Below are positions 56,731 through 64,000 of a stretch of 64,000 bases of DNA, one piece after another. Within the stretch, counting starts at the first letter, position 1. Each line of letters starts with the position of its first letter. The DNA is from Xylanimonas cellulosilytica DSM 15894 (GTDB lineage: Bacteria > Actinomycetota > Actinomycetes > Actinomycetales > Cellulomonadaceae): positions 1,612,001 through 1,676,000 of the forward strand of contig NC_013530.1 in NCBI RefSeq assembly GCF_000024965.1, read 5' to 3'. The notes beneath the pieces were generated by a model. The model was given only the letters and a program-made list of their open reading frames with translations, was not told the origin of the DNA and did not search any database. The position numbers and the translations under genes are program-made.

Positions 56731-58836
56731 ATGCGACCCGTGACCGACCTGCAGCGCACGGTGGCCCCGTTCGAGGTCATCAGCGAGTACACGCCGTCGG
56801 GCGACCAGCCCACGGCGATCGCCCAGCTCACCGAGCGCATCCAGGCGGGGGAGAAGGACGTCGTCCTCCTGGGTGCCACGGGCACCGGCAAGTCGGCGAC
56901 GACGGCGTGGCTCATCGAGAAGCTGCAGCGGCCCACCTTGGTGATGGCGCCGAACAAGACGCTCGCCGCGCAGCTCGCCACGGAGTTCCGCGAGCTGCTG
57001 CCCAACAACGCCGTCGAGTACTTCGTCAGCTACTACGACTACTACCAGCCCGAGGCGTACATCGCGCAGACGGACACCTATATCGAGAAGGACAGCTCGA
57101 TCAACGACGAAGTCGAGCGCCTGCGTCACTCCGCGACGTCGAGCCTCCTGACGCGCCGCGACGTCGTCGTCGTCGCCTCCGTGTCCTGCATCTACGGTCT
57201 CGGCACCCCGCAGGAGTACGTGGACCGCATGGTGCGGCTCGACGTCGGCGACGTGGTCGACCGGGACCAGCTGCTGCGGCGGTTCGTGCAGATGCAGTAC
57301 ACGCGCAACGACGTCGCGTTCACGCGCGGCACGTTCCGCGTGCGCGGTGACACCGTGGAGATCATCCCGGTGTACGAGGAGCTGGCGGTGCGCATCGAGT
57401 TCTTCGGCGACGAGATCGAGGCGATCCAGACGCTGCACCCGCTCACCGGGGACGTCGTCCGCGACGAGAAGAGCGTCTACCTCTTCCCGGCCACGCACTA
57501 CGTCGCGGGCCCGGAGCGCATGGAGCGCGCGATCGCCGGCATCGAGAAGGAGCTCGAGGAGCGGCTCGCGGTCCTGGAGAAGCAGAACAAGCTGCTCGAG
57601 GCGCAGCGGCTGCGCATGCGCACCACGTACGACATCGAGATGATGCGCCAGATCGGCAGCTGCTCCGGCATCGAGAACTACTCGCTGCACATCGACGGCC
57701 GCGAACCCGGCACCCCGCCGAACACCCTCCTCGACTACTTCCCCGAGGACTTCCTGCTCGTCATCGACGAGTCGCACGTCACCGTGCCGCAGATCGGCGC
57801 GATGTTCGAGGGCGACATGTCTCGCAAGCGGGCGCTCGTCGAGCACGGCTTCCGCCTGCCGTCCGCGATGGACAACCGGCCGCTGCGCTGGGAGGAGTTC
57901 GTCGAACGCATCGGGCAGACCGTGTACCTGTCCGCCACGCCGGGCGAGTACGAGACGTCCCTGTCCGACGGCGTCGTCGAGCAGATCATCCGACCCACCG
58001 GGCTCGTGGACCCCGAGGTGATCGTCAAGCCGACCACCGGGCAGATCGACGACCTGCTGCACGAGATCCGCGAGCGCGTCGAGCGCGACGAACGCGTGCT
58101 GGTCACCACCCTGACCAAGAAGATGGCGGAGGACCTCACCGACTACTTCCTCGAGAAGGGCATCAAGGTCCAGTACCTGCACTCCGACGTCGACACGCTG
58201 CGCCGCGTGGAGCTGCTGCGTGAGCTGCGGCTCGGCCAGTTCGACGTGCTCGTGGGCATCAACCTGCTGCGCGAGGGCCTCGACCTGCCCGAGGTGTCGC
58301 TCGTGTCCATCCTCGACGCCGACAAGGAGGGCTTCCTGCGCTCGGCCCGGTCCCTCATCCAGACCATCGGCCGCGCCGCCCGCAACGTGTCCGGCCAGGT
58401 GCATATGTACGCGGACAAGATCACGCCCGCGATGGCGATCGCCCTGGAGGAGACCACCCGCCGCCGCGAGAAGCAGATCGCCTACAACACGGCCCACGGC
58501 GTCGACCCGACCCCGCTGCGCAAGAAGATCGCCGACGTCACGGACATGCTCGCGCGCGAGGACATCGACACCCAGCAGCTCCTCGCCGGCGGCTACCGCA
58601 AGCCCGCCGAGCGGCGGGCCAAGGCGCCCCTGCCCGGGTCGCCGAAGGAAGGCGCCACGACGGGGAACCGACTCGCGGGCGTCGCGGCCGGCGAGCTCGC
58701 CGAGCTCATCCAGGAGCTCTCCGACCAGATGCACGCCGCCGCGGCCGAGCTCCAGTTCGAGGTCGCCGCCCGGCTGCGCGACGAGATCTCGGGGCTCAAG
58801 AAGGAGCTGCGGCAGATGACGGCCGCGACGTCGTGA
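56731..58836 (+). CDS. uvrB: Excinuclease ABC subunit UvrB
   Basis: Damage-verification helicase of nucleotide excision repair; it is loaded by UvrA and recruits UvrC. 701 residues: P-loop [10 protein letters not shown] near residue 49, the beta-hairpin [11 protein letters not shown] that inserts between strands, helicase box [38 protein letters not shown] and a C-terminal UVR motif ([20 protein letters not shown]) for UvrC contact. ATG 56731 fits the TACGGT box. Its stop overlaps the start of the next small gene (GTGA). Confidence 0.97.
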   Translation: MRPVTDLQRTVAPFEVISEYTPSGDQPTAIAQLTERIQAGEKDVVLLGATGTGKSATTAWLIEKLQRPTLVMAPNKTLAAQLATEFRELLPNNAVEYFVSYYDYYQPEAYIAQTDTYIEKDSSINDEVERLRHSATSSLLTRRDVVVVASVSCIYGLGTPQEYVDRMVRLDVGDVVDRDQLLRRFVQMQYTRNDVAFTRGTFRVRGDTVEIIPVYEELAVRIEFFGDEIEAIQTLHPLTGDVVRDEKSVYLFPATHYVAGPERMERAIAGIEKELEERLAVLEKQNKLLEAQRLRMRTTYDIEMMRQIGSCSGIENYSLHIDGREPGTPPNTLLDYFPEDFLLVIDESHVTVPQIGAMFEGDMSRKRALVEHGFRLPSAMDNRPLRWEEFVERIGQTVYLSATPGEYETSLSDGVVEQIIRPTGLVDPEVIVKPTTGQIDDLLHEIRERVERDERVLVTTLTKKMAEDLTDYFLEKGIKVQYLHSDVDTLRRVELLRELRLGQFDVLVGINLLREGLDLPEVSLVSILDADKEGFLRSARSLIQTIGRAARNVSGQVHMYADKITPAMAIALEETTRRREKQIAYNTAHGVDPTPLRKKIADVTDMLAREDIDTQQLLAGGYRKPAERRAKAPLPGSPKEGATTGNRLAGVAAGELAELIQELSDQMHAAAAELQFEVAARLRDEISGLKKELRQMTAATS

Positions 58837-59069
58837 CGGGTGAGGCGAAAGGGCTTCCCGACATCGTGACGATGACTCCACCATGGTCCGCGACGCAGCT
58901 CCGGAAGTTGGGGAAGAGCCTGCGTGATGGCGCGGCTCCGGCGCCCGGGGCACCCGGCTACGAGGACGTCATCGTCTGGTACGGCGACCTGACCTACACT
59001 TCCGGTCTCGCGGAGGTCGAAGCCGCGTTCCGGCGCATGGAGTTGGACGGAGGGGAGCGCGATGCCTAG
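58833..59069 (+). CDS. Small protein of unknown function downstream of uvrB
   Basis: 78 residues from GTG 58833; an internal ATG at 58872 ([20 protein letters not shown]) is an alternative start. No family recognised. Soluble, with a Tyr/Trp-containing segment [19 protein letters not shown]. It overlaps the following small gene by eight bases. Two short overlapping genes of this size could be a toxin-antitoxin pair, but no toxin motif is visible. Confidence 0.55.
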   Translation: MTGEAKGLPDIVTMTPPWSATQLRKLGKSLRDGAAPAPGAPGYEDVIVWYGDLTYTSGLAEVEAAFRRMELDGGERDA

Positions 59070-59274
59070 TTTCGTCGTCGAGTACAACCGGCGCACCGGT
59101 GCCGTTCACGTGACCGAGTTTGCCACCAGCGGTGAGGGTGTTCGGCGCAGGCTCGAGCTCGAGCGGGTGCGCGTGAACAAAGACATCGAGATCGTCTCGC
59201 TCGTGAGCGACTCGATCGAGACTGTCCGACGCACCCACAGCCGATACTTCGCACGGGAGCTGGCACCCCAGTAG
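59062..59274 (+). CDS. Small protein of unknown function, partner of the preceding gene
   Basis: 70 residues, [20 protein letters not shown] onward. The pattern is beta-rich at the N-terminus, then a basic helix (GVRRRLELERVRVNKDIEI) and SLVSDSIETVRRTHSRYF. No family recognised. ATG 59062 lies inside the end of the preceding gene and follows GGAGGGGAG. A short palindrome (GTAGGCcGCCTAC) follows the stop before the convergent TadE/G-like gene. Confidence 0.6.
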   Translation: MPSFVVEYNRRTGAVHVTEFATSGEGVRRRLELERVRVNKDIEIVSLVSDSIETVRRTHSRYFARELAPQ

Positions 59275-59311
59275 ACGTAGGCCGCCTACAGCTTTGCGGG
59301 CAGGCGCCGGA

Positions 59312-59791
59312 TCAGCCCGCCTGCAGGGGCGATCGGGCGCGGCTCGTGGCCGAGAGGTCGATGCCGTCCAGGAACGCGTCCGTGAACCAGCCGAGCAGGG
59401 GCGGGTTGGTCACGGCGGTGAGCGTGACCTCCGCCGTCACGCCGTCGCTGGTCGCCGCCTCGAGGATCCGGACCTGGGTGATGCGGGACTCGCTGGTCAG
59501 CTCCAGGTTCCGCTCGACGGCGGCCGCCGCAGCGTTCTCGATGCCGGTCGCGCTCAGGGCGAGGTGCTCGGGCGGCGACGTGGAGCCGAAGTACTCCGCG
59601 TCGAGCCACTGGGCGGCCTCGGCCGCCGCGACGTCGGCGAGGTTGAAGAGCCGCTTGCGGTCCAGATGCACCGCGGTCGCGGAGACCACCATCGCCACCA
59701 GCATGAGCGCGACGACGGCGAAGCCCAGCGTCAGCAGCAGGATGCGCCCCGACTCCGGGTCGGACGCCGGTACTCCCGTCGGTCTGGTCAC
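59312..59791 (-). CDS. TadE/TadG-like pilus-assembly or secreted pseudopilin-like protein
   Basis: 159 residues. Short cytoplasmic start with a Glu near the beginning of the hydrophobic helix (ESGRILLLTLGFAVVALMLVAMVV), then an extracytoplasmic beta-rich domain. This matches the actinobacterial TadE/G-like membrane proteins that often accompany Flp pili, but no other tad gene is nearby. GTG 59791 is chosen because TACCGT lies 7 bases upstream on the minus strand (leaderless); an in-frame GTG at 59812 is the alternative. Confidence 0.65.
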   Translation of the reverse strand: MTRPTGVPASDPESGRILLLTLGFAVVALMLVAMVVSATAVHLDRKRLFNLADVAAAEAAQWLDAEYFGSTSPPEHLALSATGIENAAAAAVERNLELTSESRITQVRILEAATSDGVTAEVTLTAVTNPPLLGWFTDAFLDGIDLSATSRARSPLQAG

Positions 59792-59876
59792 GGCGAGCAC
59801 GGTAGCGGACACGGTGCGGCTACGGCTCGTGCGGTGTCAGCGGTGGGCAGTTGATGGACACGCCGTCACGATCCGC

Positions 59877-59882
59877 TAGGCT
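59877..59882 (+). promoter_or_regulatory. -10 box of the riboswitch-terC transcript
   Basis: TAGGCT places the transcription start near 59889, immediately before the riboswitch core. A TTGATG at 59851-59856 is a possible but distant -35. Confidence 0.5.
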
Positions 59883-59888
59883 CCGGAC

Positions 59889-60010
59889 TCGAAGGGGAGT
59901 ACCTGTCTCGGGGGAGTCGACAACACGGTAGGCAACGATGCCTGCCCGGCTTCTCCGCCCGCAGCCTGCGGGGTGGAAGACCTTCGGTGATCCGCCGTAC
60001 CCACCGAGAT
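59889..60010 (+). ncRNA. yybP-ykoY-type manganese riboswitch
   Basis: The 5' leader of the terC pair contains conserved blocks of the yybP-ykoY (Mn2+) riboswitch: GGGGAGTA at 59894-59901, GTCGACAACACGGTAGG, GATGCCTGCCCGG, and near the end GGAAGACCTTCGGT (59977-59990) with CCGCCGTACCCACCG. This family commonly precedes TerC-type and other Mn exporters and turns them on when manganese is high. Boundaries are approximate, and the expression platform probably includes the ribosome site AAAGG at 60019-60023. Confidence 0.75.
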
Positions 60011-60033
60011 CCTCCACGAAAGGCCGTCCACCA

Positions 60034-61035
60034 GTGACCGTCCCCGTCCTTGCCTGGGTCCTGACCGTCGCCGCGATCCTCGGCATGCTCGCGATCGACT
60101 ACGTCGGCCACGTCCGCACCCCGCACACGCCGTCCCTCAGGGAGGCCGCCCGCTGGTCGGCCGTCTACGTGGGGATCGCGCTCGTGTTCGGCGTCGTCGT
60201 CTGGGCCGTGTGGGGGCCCACCTACGGCGGGGAGTACTTCGCCGGGTACGTCACCGAGAAGTCGCTCAGCGTCGACAACCTGTTCGTGTTCGTGCTGATC
60301 ATGTCCAGTTTCCGGGTGCCGCGCGCGTACCAGCAGAAGGTGCTGCTGGTCGGCATCACCGTCGCGCTCGTGCTGCGCACCGTGTTCATCCTGCTGGGCG
60401 CCGCCGCCATCGCGAACTTCTCCTGGGTGTTCTACCTGTTCGGCCTGTTCCTCGTGTGGACGGCGATCGCCCAGCTCCGCCACGCCAAGGAGCAGGACGA
60501 GGAGTTCACCGAGAACGCCGTCCTGCGGTTCGTGCGGCGCGTGCTCCCGACGACGGAGACGTACGTCGAGGACCGCCTGACCACCAAGGTCGACGGCAAG
60601 CGCCTCATCACGCCGATGCTCATCGTCATGCTCGCGATCGGGTCCGCCGACCTGCTCTTCGCCGTCGACTCCATCCCCGCGATCTTCGGCCTCACCGAGC
60701 AGACCTACCTCGTGTTCGCGGCCAACGCGTTCTCGCTGCTGGGGCTGCGGCAGCTCTTCTTCCTCGTCGACGGGCTGCTGGACCGACTCGTCTACCTCGG
60801 ATACGGTCTGGCCGCGATCCTCGGGTTCATCGGTGCCAAGCTCCTGGTGCACGCCCTGCACACCAACGAGCTGCCGTTCCTCAACAGCGGGCAGCACATC
60901 ACGGTGATCCCCGAGATCCCCACGGCGCTGTCGCTCGGGTTCATCGTCGTCGTCCTGGTGATCACCACCGCCGCGTCGTTGTACCGCGACCGCCGCGTCC
61001 GCGCGGCCCGCCTCCCCGACACGAAGGAACACTGA
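60034..61035 (+). CDS. TerC/Alx-family membrane protein
   Basis: 333 residues with about nine membrane helices. The family core EKSLSVDNLFVFVLIMSSF (acidic SVDN in helix 3) and the second LFAVDSIPAIFGLT block are intact. Related proteins (Alx, MntP-like, YceF/YkoY) export or deliver manganese. Regulation by the manganese-type riboswitch just upstream supports that role. GTG 60034 is taken as the start: the frame extending upstream runs through the riboswitch and is not conserved coding. Followed by a paralogue at one-base overlap. Confidence 0.88.
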   Translation: MTVPVLAWVLTVAAILGMLAIDYVGHVRTPHTPSLREAARWSAVYVGIALVFGVVVWAVWGPTYGGEYFAGYVTEKSLSVDNLFVFVLIMSSFRVPRAYQQKVLLVGITVALVLRTVFILLGAAAIANFSWVFYLFGLFLVWTAIAQLRHAKEQDEEFTENAVLRFVRRVLPTTETYVEDRLTTKVDGKRLITPMLIVMLAIGSADLLFAVDSIPAIFGLTEQTYLVFAANAFSLLGLRQLFFLVDGLLDRLVYLGYGLAAILGFIGAKLLVHALHTNELPFLNSGQHITVIPEIPTALSLGFIVVVLVITTAASLYRDRRVRAARLPDTKEH

Positions 61036-62021
61036 TGGTGCACGAGCTGCCGACCTGGTTCCAGGCGGTATCCCTGTCCGCGATGGTCGGGCTGCTGCTC
61101 GCCGACCTGATCATCGTCGGGCGACGCCCGCACGTGCCCTCGGTGCGGGAGTCCGCGCTGTGGGTCGGCTTCTACGTGGCGCTCGCCATCGCGTTCGCAG
61201 GCATCCTCTGGGCGGTCGGCGGGCAGGCGCCCGCCACGGAGTTCGTCGCCGGCTGGATCACCGAGTACTCGCTCAGCGTCGACAACCTGTTCGTGTTCGT
61301 GCTGATCATGACCCGGTTCGCCGTCCCGCGGCAGTACCAGCAACGCGTGCTCATGGTGGGCATCATCGTCGCGCTCGTGCTGCGCGCCGCCTTCATCGTC
61401 GCCGGCGCCGCCGCGCTCGAACAGCTCACCTGGCTCTTCTACATCTTCGGCGCGTTCCTCGTGTACACCGCCATCGGTCTGCTGCGGGGTGACGACGACG
61501 CCGAGGAGTACAAGGAGAACCGGCTCATCCGCGTGCTGCGCCGTGTGCTGCCCCTGCACGACGAGTACGACGGCGGGGCGCTGCGCACCACGGTCGACCG
61601 CAAGCGGCTGTTCACCCCGATGGTCGTCGTGTTCGTGGCCATCGGGTCCACGGACGTGCTGTTCGCCCTCGACTCCATCCCCGCGATCTTCGGCCTGACC
61701 CGCGACCCGTTCCTCGTGTTCTCCACGAACCTGTTCGCGCTCATGGGCCTGCGGCAGCTCTACTTCCTGCTCGGCGGCCTGCTCGAACGGCTCGTCTACC
61801 TGCCGTACGCCCTCGCCGTCATCCTCGGCTTCATCGGCATCAAGCTGGTGCTCGAGGCCATGCACGAGAACACGCTGCCGTTCATCAACCACGGCCACCA
61901 CATCGGCTGGGCGCCCGCGATCCCGATCTGGGCGTCCCTCAGCGTGATCCTGGGCTCCCTGGCCATCGCCACGGTGGCAAGCCTGCTGCGCACGAGCCGC
62001 CGCGCGGCGATCGCCGACTGA
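61035..62021 (+). CDS. Second TerC/Alx-family membrane protein
   Basis: 328 residues, clearly paralogous to the previous product (YSLSVDNLFVFVLIMTRF and LFALDSIPAIFGLTRDP), with the same helix pattern. Start ATG 61035 overlaps the upstream stop (TGATG), so both are translated from the riboswitch transcript. A tandem pair might form different complexes or serve different export partners. Metal specificity is inferred as manganese from the family and riboswitch, not shown. Confidence 0.87.
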   Translation: MVHELPTWFQAVSLSAMVGLLLADLIIVGRRPHVPSVRESALWVGFYVALAIAFAGILWAVGGQAPATEFVAGWITEYSLSVDNLFVFVLIMTRFAVPRQYQQRVLMVGIIVALVLRAAFIVAGAAALEQLTWLFYIFGAFLVYTAIGLLRGDDDAEEYKENRLIRVLRRVLPLHDEYDGGALRTTVDRKRLFTPMVVVFVAIGSTDVLFALDSIPAIFGLTRDPFLVFSTNLFALMGLRQLYFLLGGLLERLVYLPYALAVILGFIGIKLVLEAMHENTLPFINHGHHIGWAPAIPIWASLSVILGSLAIATVASLLRTSRRAAIAD

Positions 62022-62048
62022 GCTACCGGGTTGGGGGCGCTGGCTGGG

Positions 62049-62960
62049 TCAGCCGAGGGTGCCGTCGACGAGCTGGGAGCGTGCCTCGAGGACCTGGATG
62101 GGGCCGACTGTCGACGTGGTGGTGACGTCGCCGTCGACGTCCTCCCAGGCGTCCGTGCCGGCGAGGGCGAATCTGCCCTGCCAGGTGGTCGTCATCGTCA
62201 CGGGGTAGGTGCCCTTCCTCGTCCAGGTGTGGCCGACCCATGATTCGTCGGGGATGGGGTCGCCCTCGTGCCATGGCCGGCCGGGATCCTGTGTGACGAG
62301 GGGAGCGGAGCCGTCGCCGAAGTTCCAGGTGAAGGTGGTCGCTGTCGCCTCCAGCACGACCGGTATGCCGAGCAGCTCGACGTCGAAGCGCTGGACCGGC
62401 GTCGTGACGGACACGGGTGAGTGGACGTTGACCAGGGCCCACTGGGTGGGCTGGATCGACGGTTCCGGCGCGGGGATCGTCAGCACCTCGAACGCGAACT
62501 GCGCCTCGGCGCGAAGGTCGGCGGCCACCAGGCACGAGCCTCTGTTGAGGGCGTGCCATGGGCCGTACCGATCATTCTCCGTCTCCCAGACCGAGGTCCA
62601 CAGACCCTCCAGTGCGACGGCCTCCGGCGGGCACTCCAGTTCGGTCATCGTCGTCTCGTTGCTCTGGCAGGCTTCCCGGAGCCATTGCGGCTGAAACACC
62701 GACTCGGTCCGCTGGCACAGCACGGTCGTGATCCGCTTGTACCGGGTCGGGTGCGGGTTGGCCGCGGTTGTCGCACTTGCGTTGTGCAAGGTGGCGACCA
62801 GCGCCTCCTCCTTAGCGGTCAGAACGATCGACTCGTTCTCGTCAGCCTTGCTGTCGATCTTCACGTCGTCCCAGGCGCCCGCACGTGCTGCGTCGGCGTA
62901 CAGGGCGGCCAGTGCGCAGACGCTGAGGATGACAGCAGCCGCTCGCGCCAGCGGTCTCAC
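62049..62960 (-). CDS. Secreted PKD-domain protein
   Basis: 303 residues. Signal peptide about 1-27 (VILSVCALAALYADAARA). Central cysteine-containing region with no recognised domain. The C-terminal PKD-like beta domain (about 210-285) has FTWNFGDGSAPL and GHTWTRKGTYPVTMTTTW. No catalytic motif and no anchor are seen. The last 326 bases have an almost identical second copy at 63675-64000. GTG 62960 overlaps the stop of the upstream lipoprotein gene (GTGA), so the two are co-translated. Confidence 0.75.
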   Translation of the reverse strand: MRPLARAAAVILSVCALAALYADAARAGAWDDVKIDSKADENESIVLTAKEEALVATLHNASATTAANPHPTRYKRITTVLCQRTESVFQPQWLREACQSNETTMTELECPPEAVALEGLWTSVWETENDRYGPWHALNRGSCLVAADLRAEAQFAFEVLTIPAPEPSIQPTQWALVNVHSPVSVTTPVQRFDVELLGIPVVLEATATTFTWNFGDGSAPLVTQDPGRPWHEGDPIPDESWVGHTWTRKGTYPVTMTTTWQGRFALAGTDAWEDVDGDVTTTSTVGPIQVLEARSQLVDGTLG

Positions 62961-63565
62961 TCGATGTCCTCAAGGGTCAGGATGTTCACCAGCCGCCACG
63001 TCGTGCCGTCGTGGAGCAGTTCGATCCGGTAGTCGCCGGTACTGCCCGGGTCGTCTCGGACGAGATTGCCTTGTGCGTCGAGTAGACGCGCATCCTCCTG
63101 CATGATGCGGATGTCGAGGGGGTAGCCTCCGCCGAACTCGTCGAAGGCGTAGGTCTTGAGAATCTCGACGGTGGTGTCACCGCCGTCGATAATCGCCGCC
63201 TCGTCGTGGCGCTCCTGCATCACCTTTCGAACTGAGGCGCAGAACCTGCACGTCTTCGGCCACTCGATACGGTCGAGAACCGACTCGTCGGCAGTACGCA
63301 TCGTGTAGGTGATGACGTCGACGAAGTACTTGGCCGCGGCCTGGGCGCCGACCTCGTCGGTTCGCTCGAAGTCTGGCCCGGGCTCAGGCTCCGGTTCCCG
63401 TGTGGACGTGGGAGAGGGCGTCGGCGACGGTGATGGAGAAGCCGAGGGCAACTCTGTTGCAGTCGGCGTGGACGGATCCTGTACGTCGTCGTCGGGGCCA
63501 CTGCACCCGCCGACCAGCAAGAACACGACGACGGCGATGCCGGTGACCAGCCTCGATCGATGCAC
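62957..63565 (-). CDS. DUF6318-like lipoprotein
   Basis: 202 residues. Lipobox LLVGGC with lipidated Cys21, then a Pro/Ser/Thr/Glu-rich spacer to about residue 68, then a compact domain (AAAKYFVDVITYTMRTADES, CRFCASVRKVMQ, YRIELLHDGTTWRLVNI) resembling the DUF6318 family of actinobacterial lipoproteins. Function unknown. GTG 63565 follows a GGGGGG ribosome site. It lies between two copies of a PKD gene. Confidence 0.7.
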   Translation of the reverse strand: MHRSRLVTGIAVVVFLLVGGCSGPDDDVQDPSTPTATELPSASPSPSPTPSPTSTREPEPEPGPDFERTDEVGAQAAAKYFVDVITYTMRTADESVLDRIEWPKTCRFCASVRKVMQERHDEAAIIDGGDTTVEILKTYAFDEFGGGYPLDIRIMQEDARLLDAQGNLVRDDPGSTGDYRIELLHDGTTWRLVNILTLEDIE

Positions 63566-63674
63566 GCAAATCCCCCCAAAGTGCGGACGTCCGCCGCACT
63601 CTACTGGAGCGACCCAGGCAGGATCACGGCTGTCCACAGCCTTCCCACGCATCGGTCAGGGCCCGTCCCGACAG

Positions 63675-64000
63675 TCAGCCGAGGGTGCCGTCGACGAGCT
63701 GGGAGCGTGCCTCGAGGACCTGGATGGGGCCGACCGTCGACGTGGTGGTGACGTCGCCGTCGACGTCCTCCCAGGCGTCCGTGCCGGCGAGGGCGAATCT
63801 GCCCTGCCAGGTGGTCGTCATCGTCACGGGGTAGGTGCCCTTCCGCGTCCAGGTGTGGCCGACCCACGACTCGTCGGGGATGGGGTCGCCCTCGTGCCAC
63901 GCACGGCCGGGATCCTGGGTGGTGAGGGGAGCGGAGCCGTCGCCGAAGTTCCAGGTGAAGGTTGTCGCTGTCGCCTCCAGCACGACCGGTATGCCGAGCA
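63675..64000 (-). CDS. Second PKD-domain protein, 3' part (truncated by window end)
   Basis: The last 108 codons of a paralogue of the PKD gene at 62049-62960; the 5' part lies beyond the window. By my base-by-base comparison about 11 of 326 positions differ from the other copy, and the FTWNFGDGSAPL and GHTWTRKGTYPVT blocks are identical. It indicates a recent tandem duplication or ongoing gene conversion. The 109 bases to the lipoprotein gene contain a short hairpin (about 63580-63600) but no gene. Confidence 0.85.
   Translation of the reverse strand, partial: LGIPVVLEATATTFTWNFGDGSAPLTTQDPGRAWHEGDPIPDESWVGHTWTRKGTYPVTMTTTWQGRFALAGTDAWEDVDGDVTTTSTVGPIQVLEARSQLVDGTLG

Noticed and set aside
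59938-60033. N-terminal extension of the first TerC protein
   Set aside because: The frame runs through the conserved riboswitch sequence and gives a hydrophilic Pro/Arg-rich tail absent from the paralogue; GTG 60034 is preferred.

Overview
The window is high-GC DNA from an actinobacterium. It carries a Pup-proteasome locus, an actinobacterial his/trp arrangement with the HGxxPAAW-type and Trp-associated membrane genes, an ANTAR response regulator, several apparently leaderless genes behind TANNNT boxes, and DUF6318 and DUF5979 proteins. I would place it in the Micrococcales (Cellulomonadaceae/Promicromonosporaceae-like). That placement is inference from gene content only.

Layout. 1-4.9 kb: the proteasome operon (end of arc/mpa, dop, pup, prcB, prcA, pafA), followed by a duplicated scrap of the pafA 3' end. 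5-17.2 kb: an FKBP lipoprotein, then hisF, a heterodimeric ABC exporter pair, hisI, trpE, two small membrane genes, trpC, trpB, trpA and lgt, mostly overlapping or closely spaced. 17.3-25 kb: gltBD and pyk, each closed by a hairpin. 25.1-36.1 kb: housekeeping genes (tRNA-Leu(CAA), pdtaR-like regulator, GNAT, thioesterase, polA, DUF368 lipid-carrier translocase, DUF2200, DMT transporter, methyltransferase, pfkA, rpsA). 36.1-42.5 kb: epimerase, two duplicated ABC exporters with a divergent MarR regulator and shared-looking operators, and coaE. 42.5-55.3 kb: a leftward sortase-C pilus operon (2235-residue adhesin, two paralogous pilins, sortase). Its adhesin and second pilin look lower in GC than the surroundings, which suggests transfer. 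55.3-56.7 kb: toxin-antitoxin cluster (VapC-type PIN toxin; HTH-MNT fusion plus HEPN). 56.7-64 kb: uvrB, two small unknown genes, a TadE/G-like gene, two TerC genes behind a yybP-ykoY-type manganese riboswitch, and a tandemly duplicated PKD-domain gene with a DUF6318 lipoprotein between the copies.

The most striking structure outside genes is a 25-bp palindromic repeat (arms GGTGGTT/AACCACC). It has 16 full or near-full copies plus half copies between 24.98 and 55.31 kb and none that I see in the first 24.9 kb. One copy lies in frame inside a pilin gene and encodes a Gly/Ser/Thr-rich linker. Two others supply the stop codons of marR and an ABC exporter.

All calls are from reading the sequence alone. 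No homology search was run. GC contrast and domain borders are estimates by eye.
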